Source: Ruminococcus sp. 210702-SL.1.03 (GTDB lineage Bacteria > Bacillota > Clostridia > Oscillospirales > Ruminococcaceae). From it: a DNA stretch of 64,000 nt. The DNA is taken from positions 1 to 64,000 of the forward strand of contig NZ_JAJCLZ010000006.1 of the NCBI RefSeq assembly GCF_020559915.1, given 5' to 3'. A program made the translations under genes and the position numbers. The notes under the pieces are model-generated. The model searched no databases. It was not told the origin of the DNA and worked only from the letters and a program-made list of their open reading frames with translations. Every line of letters begins with the position of its first letter. The first letter of the stretch is position 1. Positions 55,450 to 64,000 of this stretch are shown one piece after another.

Positions 55450-57126
55450 ATGTCAGAATGTAAAGAATGTAACTTTTTCTGCGAAGGCTCGGACAAAGCT
55501 CCGCAGCGCTCGCTCTTCAACGCACTGGGTATGACCGAAGAGGAAATGAGAAGACCGCTGGTAGGTATAGTTTCCTCATATAACGAGATCGTACCGGGCC
55601 ATATGAACATCGACAAGATAGTAGAGGCTGTAAAGCTGGGAGTAGCTATGAACGGCGGTACGCCGGTAGTTTTCCCCGCGATAGCCGTTTGCGACGGTAT
55701 AGCTATGGGTCATCAGGGCATGAAGTACTCGCTCGTTACCCGCGACCTTATCGCCGACAGCACCGAGTGCATGGCGCTCGCACATCATTTCGACGCGCTG
55801 GTAATGGTGCCTAACTGCGATAAGAACGTGCCCGGTCTGCTGATGGCGGCGGCAAGAGTAAACGTGCCGACGATATTCGTTTCGGGCGGTCCTATGCTCG
55901 CAGGCCATGTTCAGGGCAAAAAGACCTCGCTTTCAAGTATGTTTGAGGCGGTAGGCTCTTTCGCGGCAGGCAAGCTCGATCAGGAAGGCCTTGACGAATT
56001 TGAGAACAAGGCTTGCCCTACCTGCGGAAGCTGCTCGGGTATGTACACAGCAAACTCTATGAACTGCCTTACCGAGGTACTGGGCATGGGTCTGCGCGGA
56101 AACGGCACTATCCCCGCCGTTTACTCCGAGAGAATAAAGCTCGCTAAGAAAGCGGGTATGCAGGTAATGGAGCTTTACAGAAAGAATATCCGCCCGCGCG
56201 ACATCATGACCGAAAAGGCTTTCATGAACGCCCTCACGGTAGATATGGCTCTCGGCTGCTCCACAAACTCTATGCTCCACCTGCCCGCCATCGCGCACGA
56301 GTGCGGCATAGACCTCAACCTTGATATAGCGAATCACATCTCCGCCAAGACCCCGAACCTCTGCCACCTCGCACCCGCAGGAAAGACCTATATGGAAGAC
56401 CTCAACGAGGCGGGCGGCGTATACGCGGTAATGAAAGAGCTGACCAAGAAAGACCTGCTCAATACCGATATAATCACCTGCACCGGCAAGACGGTAGGCG
56501 AAAACATAGCGCCCGCCGTAAACAAGAACCCCGAGATAATCAGACCTATCGACAACCCGTACTCCGTAACCGGCGGCATCGCGGTACTGAGGGGCAACCT
56601 TGCGCCCGACAGCTGCGTAGTAAAGAGAAGCGCGGTAGCTCCCGAAATGCTCGTTCACGAAGGCCCTGCCAAGTGCTTTGACTGCGAAGAGGACGCCATC
56701 GACGCTATAAAGGGCGGCAAGATCAGCGAGGGCGACGTAGTAGTTATCCGCTACGAAGGTCCTAAGGGCGGCCCCGGAATGAGAGAGATGCTCAACCCGA
56801 CCTCCGCTATAATGGGCATGGGTCTCGGCTCGTCGGTAGCGCTCATCACCGACGGACGTTTCAGCGGTGCTACACGCGGTGCGGCTATCGGCCATGTTTC
56901 CCCCGAAGCGGCGGTAGGCGGCCCTATCGGACTCGTTAAGGACGGCGACATGATCTCGATAAACATTCCCGAAAATACCATAAACGTAAAGCTCAGCGAC
57001 GAAGAGCTCGCCGCAAGAAAGTCGCAGTGGCAGCCGAGAGAGCCTAAGATAACTACCGGCTACCTCGCAAGATACGCTTCGCTCGTAACTTCGGGCAACA
57101 CCGGCGCTATACTCAAAAACAACTAA
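55450..57126 (+). CDS. ilvD: Dihydroxy-acid dehydratase
   Basis: It makes the 2-keto acid precursors of valine and isoleucine. The 558-residue protein has the Fe-S cluster cysteine regions ([12 protein letters not shown] and [17 protein letters not shown]), [12 protein letters not shown], and the C-terminal [21 protein letters not shown]. Length and motifs match the IlvD branch rather than sugar-acid dehydratases. It is the only branched-chain amino-acid gene in the window and lies among hexose and pyr genes, an unusual place for it. Confidence 0.94.
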   Translation: MSECKECNFFCEGSDKAPQRSLFNALGMTEEEMRRPLVGIVSSYNEIVPGHMNIDKIVEAVKLGVAMNGGTPVVFPAIAVCDGIAMGHQGMKYSLVTRDLIADSTECMALAHHFDALVMVPNCDKNVPGLLMAAARVNVPTIFVSGGPMLAGHVQGKKTSLSSMFEAVGSFAAGKLDQEGLDEFENKACPTCGSCSGMYTANSMNCLTEVLGMGLRGNGTIPAVYSERIKLAKKAGMQVMELYRKNIRPRDIMTEKAFMNALTVDMALGCSTNSMLHLPAIAHECGIDLNLDIANHISAKTPNLCHLAPAGKTYMEDLNEAGGVYAVMKELTKKDLLNTDIITCTGKTVGENIAPAVNKNPEIIRPIDNPYSVTGGIAVLRGNLAPDSCVVKRSAVAPEMLVHEGPAKCFDCEEDAIDAIKGGKISEGDVVVIRYEGPKGGPGMREMLNPTSAIMGMGLGSSVALITDGRFSGATRGAAIGHVSPEAAVGGPIGLVKDGDMISINIPENTINVKLSDEELAARKSQWQPREPKITTGYLARYASLVTSGNTGAILKNN

Positions 57127-57156
57127 CGTTAACGACATAAAAGGAAGGTCATTCTT

Positions 57157-57684
57157 ATGAAAGCACTAAAGATCATCGGACGCATTTTCCTTACGATATT
57201 TTTTATCGTACTCATTTTCTGCATCGTACTTGTAATGACATACACGCTGGGTCAGCCTGAACGTGTGGGCGTTTCGCGCCAGATAATCACCGGTCCGTGG
57301 GTAGAGCGCGGCGACGGCGATATGACGTTCACCTTCGACCAAGAGGGCAGATTTACCATCAAAAAGGGCAGCACACAGCTCGCAGAAGGCTACTTCAAGC
57401 TCAACGAGGACGCTAAGAAGATAAAGCTGCTCATGATACCCGGTCACTATACCAAGGAGTTTGAAAAGTATGTAAAGCTCAAGGTTTTCGCCGAAGTATC
57501 TTTCGATAACATCGATTTTCCCGAACCTGAAAATAAGGAAGACGAGATAGACGTGGAAAATCCGCCTACGATAACTTTTCTTATCCGTGCGAACGACGGC
57601 AGCGGCGCGCAGACATATAAGTGCAAGTGCCCTGAAGCCACCATCGACCTCTACGGTTCTGAACACGACCTTACTAAGGATTGA
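57157..57684 (+). CDS. Hypothetical membrane-anchored protein
   Basis: The 175-residue protein has one N-terminal membrane segment (about residues 8-32) and an outside domain rich in beta strands, including TGPWVERGDGDMTFTFDQEG, which resembles the start of small lipocalin-like or DUF-type domains seen in Firmicutes. No catalytic motif was recognised. It lies 30 bases after ilvD and 17 before pyrC and is probably co-transcribed. Confidence 0.6.
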   Translation: MKALKIIGRIFLTIFFIVLIFCIVLVMTYTLGQPERVGVSRQIITGPWVERGDGDMTFTFDQEGRFTIKKGSTQLAEGYFKLNEDAKKIKLLMIPGHYTKEFEKYVKLKVFAEVSFDNIDFPEPENKEDEIDVENPPTITFLIRANDGSGAQTYKCKCPEATIDLYGSEHDLTKD

Positions 57685-57701
57685 TAAGAACGGAGAAATA
57701 C

Positions 57702-58988
57702 ATGGATCTTATCTTAAAAAACGTACACGCCGCAGACCCGCAGACAGGGCTTGACTGCGTTACTGACATAGCCGTTAAAGACGGTAAGATAGTGAAGATA
57801 GGCGATTGCGGCGGGTCTGCCGAGCGGGTGATAGACTGCACGGGGCTTTACGCCGTGCCGGGGCTTTTCGATATGCACGTTCATTTCCGCGACCCCGGAC
57901 TTACCTATAAGGAAGATATTTTCACGGGGGCTGCCGCGGCGAAAGCGGGCGGCGTTACGGGCGTGCTGCTTATGCCGAACTCAAAGCCTGCCTGCGATAC
58001 CCCAAAAACTGTAAAATATATCCTCGATAAAGGCGCGCAGACGGGCATAAACGTCTACACCTCAGCCTGCATAACCGAGGGTATGAGCGGCGGCGGACTT
58101 TGCGATTACGAAGCGCTGAAAAATGCGGGAGTTTTCGCGATAACCGACGACGGCAGACCCGTTGAGAACGCCGAGCTTATGCGTCAGGCGCTGGAGCTTT
58201 CGGTGACTAACGGCATGACCGTCCTCTCGCACTGCGAAGATCTGAAGATCATCAACGGCGGCATAATCAACAAGGGTGAAGTGTCGAAAGCGCTGGGCGT
58301 TAAGGGCATGGACAGAGCGAGCGAGGACTACATCACCGCGCGCGAGACAGCGCTGGCGGCTTCCTGCGGCGCGCACATACATATCTGCCATGTTTCTACA
58401 TACGGCTCGGTGAACATAATTCGCGCGGCTAAGCGCGACGGCGTGAACGTCACCTGCGAAACTGCGCCGCACTACTTCACTTACACCGATGAAAAGCTCT
58501 ATTCGCGTGACGCCGATTACAGAATGTCGCCGCCGCTGCGCACCGAAAAGGACAGGGCTGCGATAGAAGAAGCGCTGCTCGACGGCACTATCGACTGCAT
58601 AATCACCGACCATGCCCCGCACGCCGCGGAGGAAAAGGCAGACTTTCTCAAAGCGCCGAACGGCGTAGTAGGTCTGGAAACTTCGCTTGCAGCAACGCTC
58701 ACGAAGCTTTACCACGGCGGAAAATGCGGCATCGGCAAGATAGCAGAGCTTATGAGCGTCAACCCGCGCAGAGTGCTGGGTCTGCCGCCCGTGAAGATAG
58801 AAGAGGGCGCGGAGTGCGAGCTTTGCATTTTCGACCCCGAAGCCGAGTGGACGGTAGAGCCTGAAAAGCTGCACTCGAAATCGAAAAACACTGTTTTCAA
58901 GGGCGAAACGTTCAAGGGCAGGGCGGTGTACACCATCTGCCGCGGAAAGATAGTTTTTGACCGAAAGGAAGATGAAAATGTCACTTGA
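57702..58988 (+). CDS. pyrC: Dihydroorotase
   Basis: It closes carbamoyl-aspartate to dihydroorotate, the third step of UMP synthesis. The 428-residue protein has the metal-binding DMHVHFRDPGLTYKED, SHCED, HICHVST, and TDHAPH near the C terminus, typical of the type I (PyrC, Bacillus-like) form. The ATG at 57702 follows CGGAGA; the open frame from 57681 overlaps the previous gene. It overlaps pyrF by 11 bases. No PyrR attenuator was noticed ahead of it. Confidence 0.93.
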   Translation: MDLILKNVHAADPQTGLDCVTDIAVKDGKIVKIGDCGGSAERVIDCTGLYAVPGLFDMHVHFRDPGLTYKEDIFTGAAAAKAGGVTGVLLMPNSKPACDTPKTVKYILDKGAQTGINVYTSACITEGMSGGGLCDYEALKNAGVFAITDDGRPVENAELMRQALELSVTNGMTVLSHCEDLKIINGGIINKGEVSKALGVKGMDRASEDYITARETALAASCGAHIHICHVSTYGSVNIIRAAKRDGVNVTCETAPHYFTYTDEKLYSRDADYRMSPPLRTEKDRAAIEEALLDGTIDCIITDHAPHAAEEKADFLKAPNGVVGLETSLAATLTKLYHGGKCGIGKIAELMSVNPRRVLGLPPVKIEEGAECELCIFDPEAEWTVEPEKLHSKSKNTVFKGETFKGRAVYTICRGKIVFDRKEDENVT

Positions 58989-59922
58989 CAGACTGATAGA
59001 AAATATTGTAAAAACGCAAAACCCCTCGGTAGTAGGCTTAGACCCCAAGCTGGAGTACGTTCCGCAGTACATCGTTGAAAAAAAGATAGCGAAGTACGGC
59101 GCTAACTGCAAGGCGGCGGCTAAGGCTGTTTTGGAATTCAACAAGGCGATAATCGACGAGATACACGACATTTGCCCCGCGATAAAGCCGCAGGCGGCGT
59201 ACTACGAAATGTACGGCTACGAGGGCGTAAAGACCCTTTACAAAACTATCCGCTACGCACAGGAAAAGGGTATGTTCGTGATCACTGACGGCAAGCGCAA
59301 CGACATCGGCGCTACTATGGAAGCATATGCGGCGGCGCATCTCGGCAGCGTTACCATTGGTGGAGTAGAGGACATTGCCCCATTCGGCGCGGACGCGCTC
59401 ACTGTAAACGGCTACCTCGGCACAGACGGCATAGCGCCGCTGATAAAGGTATGCACCGAAAAGGACGCGGGCATTTTTGTGCTGGTAAAGACCTCTAACA
59501 AATCTTCGGGCGAGCTTCAGGACTTAAAGCTCGAGTCGGGCAAAACGGTATACGCCACAATGGGCGATATGTGCGAAAAGTGGGGCGAAGAGCTTCCCGG
59601 CAAGTACGGTTACAGCGGAGTAGGCGCGGTAGTTGGCGCTACATATCCCGAGCAGCTTGCTGAGATGAGAGCCGCTCTTCCGCACACATTCTTCCTCGTA
59701 CCCGGCTATGGCGCTCAGGGCGGCGGAGCTGAGGGCGTATCGAAGGGCTTTGACAAAAACGGCCTGGGCGCTATCGTAAACTCCTCCCGCGGCGTAATGT
59801 GCGCTTACAAAAAGGAAGAGAACTGCGACGAGCACGATTTTGCAAAAGCGGCAAGGCGCGAAGTTATCCGCATGAAAGAGGACATAATCTCTTACCTGCC
59901 TAAGATAAGCCTTGATATTTGA
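58978..59922 (+). CDS. pyrF: Orotidine-5'-phosphate decarboxylase, long form
   Basis: It makes UMP from OMP. The 314-residue protein is of the longer (type 2) family: SVVGLDPKLEYVP at the N terminus, the active-site VITDGKRNDIGATMEAYA, and VPGYGAQGG and VNSSRGVM near the end. The ATG at 58978 is eight bases after AGGA; the earlier ATG at 58972 would be too close. It overlaps the end of pyrC. The 194-bp miniature element begins eight bases after its stop. Confidence 0.93.
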   Translation: MSLDRLIENIVKTQNPSVVGLDPKLEYVPQYIVEKKIAKYGANCKAAAKAVLEFNKAIIDEIHDICPAIKPQAAYYEMYGYEGVKTLYKTIRYAQEKGMFVITDGKRNDIGATMEAYAAAHLGSVTIGGVEDIAPFGADALTVNGYLGTDGIAPLIKVCTEKDAGIFVLVKTSNKSSGELQDLKLESGKTVYATMGDMCEKWGEELPGKYGYSGVGAVVGATYPEQLAEMRAALPHTFFLVPGYGAQGGGAEGVSKGFDKNGLGAIVNSSRGVMCAYKKEENCDEHDFAKAARREVIRMKEDIISYLPKISLDI

Positions 59923-59930
59923 TAGCTTTT

Positions 59931-60124
59931 AAGGCAACGCCGCACAACTACCGCCTAGCGGCTTTGTGCACATCTTGCTTGCGTTTTTGCGAAGCCAAAA
60001 CAATTTTCCGTCATATCACCCAAAACCTCCTAGCTTAACGCGAGTTAAGCGTCGTCGGCTTTAGGCAATCTGACGAAAAATCTGACGACGCAATCTGCAC
60101 ACAATAGTTGTGCGGTATTGCCTT
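59931..60124. mobile_element. 194-bp miniature inverted-repeat element (MITE-like)
   Basis: The ends are AAGGCAACGCCGCACAACTA (59931-59950) and the near-complement at 60105-60124, matching at 18 of 20 positions. The pairing can be extended by TT/AA outside. Inside there are a GCTTAAC/GTTAAGC hairpin (60033-60050) and a CGTCGTC/GACGACG pair (60050-60056, 60084-60090), so the RNA would fold strongly. There is no reading frame. It sits between pyrF and pyrK. A second copy, cut by the window edge, is at 1-63. Flanking TA bases are compatible with a TA target, but no clear duplication is seen. Confidence 0.8.
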
Positions 60125-60200
60125 AATTTACACATCACGCAGGCGGATACTGCTCCGCCTGTGTTTTTGCATAGTAATAGACCCCGAAAGGATTGAGAAA

Positions 60201-60968
60201 ATGTACAGACAGGGCAAGTACCCCGTAGTCGCGAAAAAGGCGATAGCTAAGGGTATTTTTGACATAACGGTTTACTGTCCGCACATCGCGAAGCTCGCGA
60301 AAGCGGGGCAGTTCGCGCAGGTGGCGGCAGAGGGCTACTTCCTCCGCAGACCAATATCCATCTGCGATATAGACAAGGAAAACGGCACGCTGAGAATGGT
60401 TTTTGAGGTGCGCGGCAAGGGCACAGAAAAGATAGCCGAGCTGAACGTAGGTTCGCTTATAGATATTATCGCGCCGCTGGGCAACGGCTTTACCGTGCTT
60501 GAGGGCAAAAAGGCTGTGTGCGTAGGCGGCGGCATCGGCACGCCCCCAATGCTCGGCATAGCTAAGCAGTACGGCGAAAACGCGCAGGTGATAAGCGGCT
60601 TCCGCACGGCGGGCATAGCTATACTGCAAGATGACTTCAAAGCGGCGGGCTGTGAGGCTACTCTTTGCACCGACGACGGCACTGCGGGCATACACGGCTT
60701 TGTTACCGAGCCGCTGAAAGCGCGCCTTGAAAGCGATAAGCCCGACATCATCTACGCCTGCGGTCCTGCGCCCATGCTGAAAAACATAGTAGCGCTGGCT
60801 AAGGAATACGGCGTTAAGTCGGAAGTTTCGCTGGAGCAGAGAATGGCCTGCGGCGTAGGCGCTTGTCTGGTCTGCGTCTGCAAAACGGTCAAGGACGGCG
60901 AGCAGTTTCTTTCGCACGTCTGCAAGGACGGCCCTGTATTTGACGGAGAGGAGGTCGATTTCTCGTGA
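60201..60968 (+). CDS. pyrK: Dihydroorotate dehydrogenase B electron-transfer subunit
   Basis: It passes electrons from PyrD to NAD+ through FAD and a 2Fe-2S cluster. The 255-residue protein has RRPISICDID (flavin binding), GGGIGTPPMLGIAKQ (nucleotide binding) and the C-terminal cluster cysteines in CGVGACLVCVCK and SHVCKDGPVF. The ATG at 60201 follows GAAAGGATTGAG. The frame is open upstream to 60108, inside the miniature element, and that longer start is rejected. Its TGA overlaps the pyrD GTG by four bases. Confidence 0.94.
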   Translation: MYRQGKYPVVAKKAIAKGIFDITVYCPHIAKLAKAGQFAQVAAEGYFLRRPISICDIDKENGTLRMVFEVRGKGTEKIAELNVGSLIDIIAPLGNGFTVLEGKKAVCVGGGIGTPPMLGIAKQYGENAQVISGFRTAGIAILQDDFKAAGCEATLCTDDGTAGIHGFVTEPLKARLESDKPDIIYACGPAPMLKNIVALAKEYGVKSEVSLEQRMACGVGACLVCVCKTVKDGEQFLSHVCKDGPVFDGEEVDFS

Positions 60969-61882
60969 GCGAACGCTTAAAAGTAAACGTCTGCGGCGTG
61001 GAATTTAAAAACCCCGTTATCCCCGCCAGCGGCACATACGGCTACGGCAGAGAGTACGAGTGCCTTTACCCCCTCTCGAAACTTGGCGGAATTTCCGTAA
61101 AGGGCACTACGCTGAAACCGCGTCAGGGCAACCAAGGCCCGCGCGTAGCGGAGACCCCCGCGGGAATGCTAAACTCGGTAGGTCTGCAAAACGGCGGCGC
61201 GGAGAAGTTCCTAAATTACGAGCTGCCTAACCTGCTGACTAAGGACACGCGCATAATCGCGAACATCGCGGGCGCTTCGATAGAAGAGTGCGCCGAGCTG
61301 GCTTCGCTTATAAACCCCTCGGCCGTTGATATGGTAGAGCTGAACATCAGTTGCCCGAACGTAAAGCAGGGCGGAGCGGCTTTCGGCACGGACTGTAACG
61401 TAGCGGCGGCGGTAACTGCGGCTGTGAAAAAAGAGCTGCCCGATAAACCGCTGATGGTGAAGCTTTCGCCAAACGTTACCAGCATCACCGACATCGCTAA
61501 GGCGGTAGAGGCTGCCGGCGCGGACGCGCTCTCGCTCATCAATACGCTGCTGGGTATGCGCATCGACATAAAGACCCGCCGCCCAATACTGAGAAACAAC
61601 GTCGGCGGACTTTCCGGCCCTGCGGTATTCCCCGTGGCGGTGAGAATGGTTTGGCAGACTGCCAACGCGGTAAAGATACCCGTTGTCGGCATGGGCGGTA
61701 TATCCACCTGGGAGGACGCGGTAGAGATGATGATGGCGGGCGCTTCCGCAGTGCAGGTAGGCGCGGCGATATTTGCCGACCCCTACGCTCCCGTGAAGAT
61801 GATCGACGGGCTGGAGAAATATTGCGAGGATAACGGAATTGCCAATATCTCTGAGATAGTGGGCACTGTGCAGCCTTGGTAA
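60965..61882 (+). CDS. pyrD: Dihydroorotate dehydrogenase B catalytic subunit
   Basis: It oxidises dihydroorotate to orotate with FMN. The 305-residue protein has NPVIPASGTYGYG, NSVGLQNGG, ELNISCPNVKQGG (the Cys-base region) and GMGGISTWEDA. Partner pyrK is immediately upstream with a four-base overlap, the hallmark of the class 1B enzyme. The start is GTG at 60965. A terminator follows. Confidence 0.95.
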   Translation: MSERLKVNVCGVEFKNPVIPASGTYGYGREYECLYPLSKLGGISVKGTTLKPRQGNQGPRVAETPAGMLNSVGLQNGGAEKFLNYELPNLLTKDTRIIANIAGASIEECAELASLINPSAVDMVELNISCPNVKQGGAAFGTDCNVAAAVTAAVKKELPDKPLMVKLSPNVTSITDIAKAVEAAGADALSLINTLLGMRIDIKTRRPILRNNVGGLSGPAVFPVAVRMVWQTANAVKIPVVGMGGISTWEDAVEMMMAGASAVQVGAAIFADPYAPVKMIDGLEKYCEDNGIANISEIVGTVQPW

Positions 61883-61896
61883 AATATACAGATATT

Positions 61897-61926
61897 GCGG
61901 CGTATGCTTCGGCGTGCGCCGTTTTT
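61897..61926 (+). terminator. Terminator after pyrD
   Basis: CGGCGTATGC-type arm pairs with GCGTGCGCCG (two wobbles) around a TTCG tetraloop, followed by five T. Confidence 0.85.
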
Positions 61927-62051
61927 GTATATAAAAATAGAAATCATCATAGACTATCAAGCAACAGCCCTGCCAAGATCAGCGCAGACTAGACAAAGCA
62001 GAAACTCTGTAATTCGGAGAGAAATACTTCATCTGCTGATATGTGCAATAA

Positions 62052-62089
62052 AAAAGTCCGAGGATCTGTAAAAAGATCTTCGGACTTTT
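62052..62089. terminator. Terminator of the lipoprotein gene (minus), bidirectional
   Basis: AAAAGTCCGAGGATCT pairs with AGATCTTCGGACTTTT over 16 positions (one wobble) around six bases. The T run on the minus strand ends the WG-repeat gene. Confidence 0.9.
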
Positions 62090-62105
62090 GCTGTGTCTGA
62101 AAGTT

Positions 62106-63410
62106 TTAGTACTCGGCGGGAACGTCGGGTATTACGGGATCTGTAACAGGATCCGTGATTATCGGATCGGTGATAGTGGGGTCTGTTACGGGGTCGGTAA
62201 CGGGATCGGTAACAGGGTCGGTCACGGGGTCGGTCACAGGGTCGGTGTATGTCGGCTCGGTAGCCTTGGTCTTTTTAGTGCTTGCCGATGTTTCAGAGGT
62301 CGCCGAGCTGCCTGTCGTAGACCACGGCTTGGTCGTCGTGGTGGTAGAGGTGGTGGTCATCGTTATGCCTTCCTCTTCCTCAGCCGCGCCGAATCTGATA
62401 ACGCCCCATTTGCCGCCGCTGCACACCCAGGCTTTGCCGTTGTGCACGGGGCGCGCCTGCTCAAATTCGTTGGTCTTTACCATGCAGCTTCCGTCGATAT
62501 TGTAGTAGCCGAACGAGTAATTCATGCTCACAGCCACAAATTCCTCAGAGAAGAGGTAGGGGTGACCCGACTCTTGCGAATCAGCAAGCTCGCCGTTGTA
62601 GGAACTGAATATCTCATCGCACTTGAATGAAACTATCTCATCTCCGCCGGAGTTTACATAGCCCCACTTGCCGTCCTTTTTCAGCGCGATGCCCGTGATG
62701 CCTGCGCCGACGTAGGCGGGCGCGTAGTAATCGTCGTACTGGAAGTCGAGGACTATCTCGTCCTGCTTTACCACGCCGTATTTCGGGGTTTCGGGAACTA
62801 CTGCGTCATACTCGCCGTTGCCGAGCGAATCTACCGTAGCTTCGGCGGCTACCACCGTTTTCTTATCGGTGTATTCGTGCACCGCCCACTCTTCCGCTTC
62901 GCGAGCGTAATATATCTTTCCGTCGTCGTAATAATACTCTATCTTCGAGCTTTCATGCTCGTTGACGTAGTCTACCACCGTGCCGTCATCGTCCAGCGTG
63001 CAGTACTCGCGGGTATCGTTTTTCTGGTCGGTGATGTTGTAAAGCACTATCTGTCCGCATGAGCAGATGTAGTAATACTTGTACTGCGGCTGTACCACTA
63101 TGTTGCCCTTGTAGTCGATAAAGCCGTAAAGACCGTTTTGGCAAAGCACCGCGATGGTCTGGTACATGGTGTTCACATCGCCGTCGGTATTTACCTGGCT
63201 GCCATCGAAAACTATGATATTTTCCGCAGAAATGCTGGGCTCTATGACCCAGTGATAATTTACTTTTTCCTCAACGTCAGTAACTTCCGCATCTGCGTAT
63301 GAATCGCTTGGGGCGAAATCATCGTCCTGCTGCTGCTCGCCCGGAAGTGAACAGCCGCCCAGCGCAAGCGCCGCGGCGAAAGCCGTGATGAGAGCAAGAT
63401 ACCTTTTCAT
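62106..63410 (-). CDS. WG-repeat lipoprotein with a Thr-Asp-Pro-Val repeat tail
   Basis: The 434-residue protein starts with a lipoprotein signal (MKRYLALITAFAAALALGGCS), with the lipobox LGGC. WG-type beta repeats follow (GLYGFIDYKGNIVVQPQYK, GKWGYVNSGGDEIVSFK, GYYNIDGSCMVKTNEFEQA, GGKWGVIRFG). Then comes a Thr/Ser-rich linker, and a tail (about 389-426) of TDPV or near-TDPV units, coded by 12-base DNA repeats at 62133-62246. WG repeats are usually protein- or ligand-binding scaffolds; the specific role is unknown. AAGGAGGG lies just before the ATG at 63410; the frame extends to 63434. Confidence 0.8.
   Translation of the reverse strand: MKRYLALITAFAAALALGGCSLPGEQQQDDDFAPSDSYADAEVTDVEEKVNYHWVIEPSISAENIIVFDGSQVNTDGDVNTMYQTIAVLCQNGLYGFIDYKGNIVVQPQYKYYYICSCGQIVLYNITDQKNDTREYCTLDDDGTVVDYVNEHESSKIEYYYDDGKIYYAREAEEWAVHEYTDKKTVVAAEATVDSLGNGEYDAVVPETPKYGVVKQDEIVLDFQYDDYYAPAYVGAGITGIALKKDGKWGYVNSGGDEIVSFKCDEIFSSYNGELADSQESGHPYLFSEEFVAVSMNYSFGYYNIDGSCMVKTNEFEQARPVHNGKAWVCSGGKWGVIRFGAAEEEEGITMTTTSTTTTTKPWSTTGSSATSETSASTKKTKATEPTYTDPVTDPVTDPVTDPVTDPVTDPTITDPIITDPVTDPVIPDVPAEY
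62133..62246 (-). repeat. 12-base tandem repeats coding for TDPV units
   Basis: About nine near-identical 12-base units (forward-strand pattern gggtcggtaacg with small changes) code for TDPV, with two slightly changed units (TDPTI, TDPII). The unit count could vary by slippage. Confidence 0.75.
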
Positions 63411-63490
63411 AAAGGCCCTCCTTAAAAAATACATTTTCTGTCTGATGTATGCGCCTATATGTTTTTCGGCGCGCAGTTCTACAATACAAT

Positions 63491-63519
63491 ATTATACTAC
63501 AATTTTCGATGTAAGTCAA
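63491..63519 (-). promoter_or_regulatory. Promoter of the WG-repeat lipoprotein gene
   Basis: On the minus strand TTGACT and TATAAT lie 17 bases apart, with AG ahead of the -10 as in the rpoBC and pyk promoters. Confidence 0.82.
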
Positions 63520-63607
63520 TGTTTATTTAGATGAATTTAAGGTTTGTAACCATTACATTTTAGTAATAATTCTAATAATAAATGCAGGGAAACCGCTTCA
63601 TTTACTA

Positions 63608-64000
63608 TTATACTATCTTTCCGCCGATACATTCCATTATTATGGTAAAAGGTCCGTCGTTGAGCAGGTCTACTTTCATATCCGCGCCGAAAATTCCCGC
63701 CTGCACATTGCCCTCGAGCTTTGCGGCGAGCTGCGCTTTGAAATACTCGTAAAGCTGCTCGGCGCGCTTCGGCTCGCCCGCGTTTATAAAGCTGGGGCGG
63801 TTGCCGTGCGAACAGTCGGCGTACAGCGTGAACTGCGAGACCGCCAGTATGTCGCCGTGAACGTCGTTTACCGAAAGATTTGTTTTGTCGTTTTCGTCGG
63901 AGAATATGCGCAGCTTCACTATCTTGTCAGCCAGCTTTTCGCAGTCCGCCTCGGTGTCGTCAGCGCCCGCGCCCATCAGCACGAGCAGTCCGCCGCCTAT
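63608..64000 (-). CDS. dtd: D-aminoacyl-tRNA deacylase (5' end outside the window)
   Basis: It removes D-amino acids from mischarged tRNA. The visible 130 residues include [28 protein letters not shown], the active-site motif SQFTLYAD and the C-terminal NDGPFT motif. The N terminus lies beyond 64000. The frame stays open to the window edge, so this is a truncation by the window and not a broken gene. Confidence 0.94.
   Translation of the reverse strand: MGGGLLVLMGAGADDTEADCEKLADKIVKLRIFSDENDKTNLSVNDVHGDILAVSQFTLYADCSHGNRPSFINAGEPKRAEQLYEYFKAQLAAKLEGNVQAGIFGADMKVDLLNDGPFTIIMECIGGKIV

Noticed and set aside
57127..57701. PyrR-type attenuator or other riboswitch ahead of the pyr genes
   Set aside because: The spacers are 17-30 bases with coding sequence between them, leaving no room for such a structure; none was seen.
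60108..60200. N-terminal extension of pyrK reaching into the miniature element
   Set aside because: The added residues do not resemble PyrK, and a good ribosome-binding site precedes the ATG at 60201.
62133..62246. CRISPR-like array
   Set aside because: The repeats are 12 bases, contiguous without spacers, and code in frame for TDPV units of the lipoprotein.

Overview
The window looks like chromosome from a Gram-positive, spore-lineage clostridium of the Ruminococcus/Oscillospiraceae type. The clues are a Firmicute-style order of SRP RNA-dnaX-ybaB-recR, spoIIE, strong Shine-Dalgarno sites with frequent GTG and TTG starts, sigma-A-like promoters with an almost invariant 17-base spacer, a paired glgC/glgD glycogen locus, long-form pyrF with pyrK/pyrD, and a secreted GH5 glucanase. 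The genus is an inference. No rRNA, tRNA, CRISPR array, phage or full insertion sequence was seen.

Layout. 1-2190: the end of a small inverted-repeat element, then nadE. 2264-6206: a cytosolic sensor-GGDEF protein, an asparaginase and uppP. 6349-18870: the transcription/translation block rpoB-rpoC, rpsL-rpsG-fusA and tuf, with internal promoters and terminators. 18902-21171: a degenerate CPBP membrane protein, tadA and a Nudix hydrolase, convergent with recR-ybaB-dnaX and the SRP RNA. 24027-24463: RNase P RNA. 24567-27028: a surface protein, a sortase and a membrane protein. 27164-30676: an aminotransferase and a secreted GH5 enzyme. 30698-34051 (minus): cca-vanZ-rnz-CYTH. 34125-38974: an apolipoprotein N-acyltransferase-like gene, then GH36 alpha-galactosidase and coaBC on the minus strand. 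39109-43883: pyk, recG and an unassigned minus-strand gene. 44131-46398: spoIIE. 46496-52630: the glycogen operon glgB-glgC-glgD-glgA. 52667-61926: manA, glk, an unknown, ilvD, an unknown and pyrC-pyrF-pyrK-pyrD, all in one direction with a 194-bp element between pyrF and pyrK. 62052-63519 (minus): a WG-repeat lipoprotein. 63608-64000 (minus): the 3' part of dtd.

How the genes fit together. The carbon genes make a coherent story: extracellular beta-glucan cleavage, alpha-galactoside cleavage, glucokinase and mannose-6-phosphate isomerase feeding hexose phosphate, pyruvate kinase, and storage as glycogen. The pyr genes give most of de novo UMP synthesis.

Most of the window is ordinary housekeeping sequence and I saw no wholly new multi-gene system. 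The best leads are the sortase next to a protein with a non-canonical wall-sorting-like tail (a similar tail is on the GH5 enzyme), a 63-residue lysine-rich tail on GlgB, a folded rpsL-rpsG intercistronic region, and a structured miniature element present twice. Functions rest on motif recognition; no database search was run.
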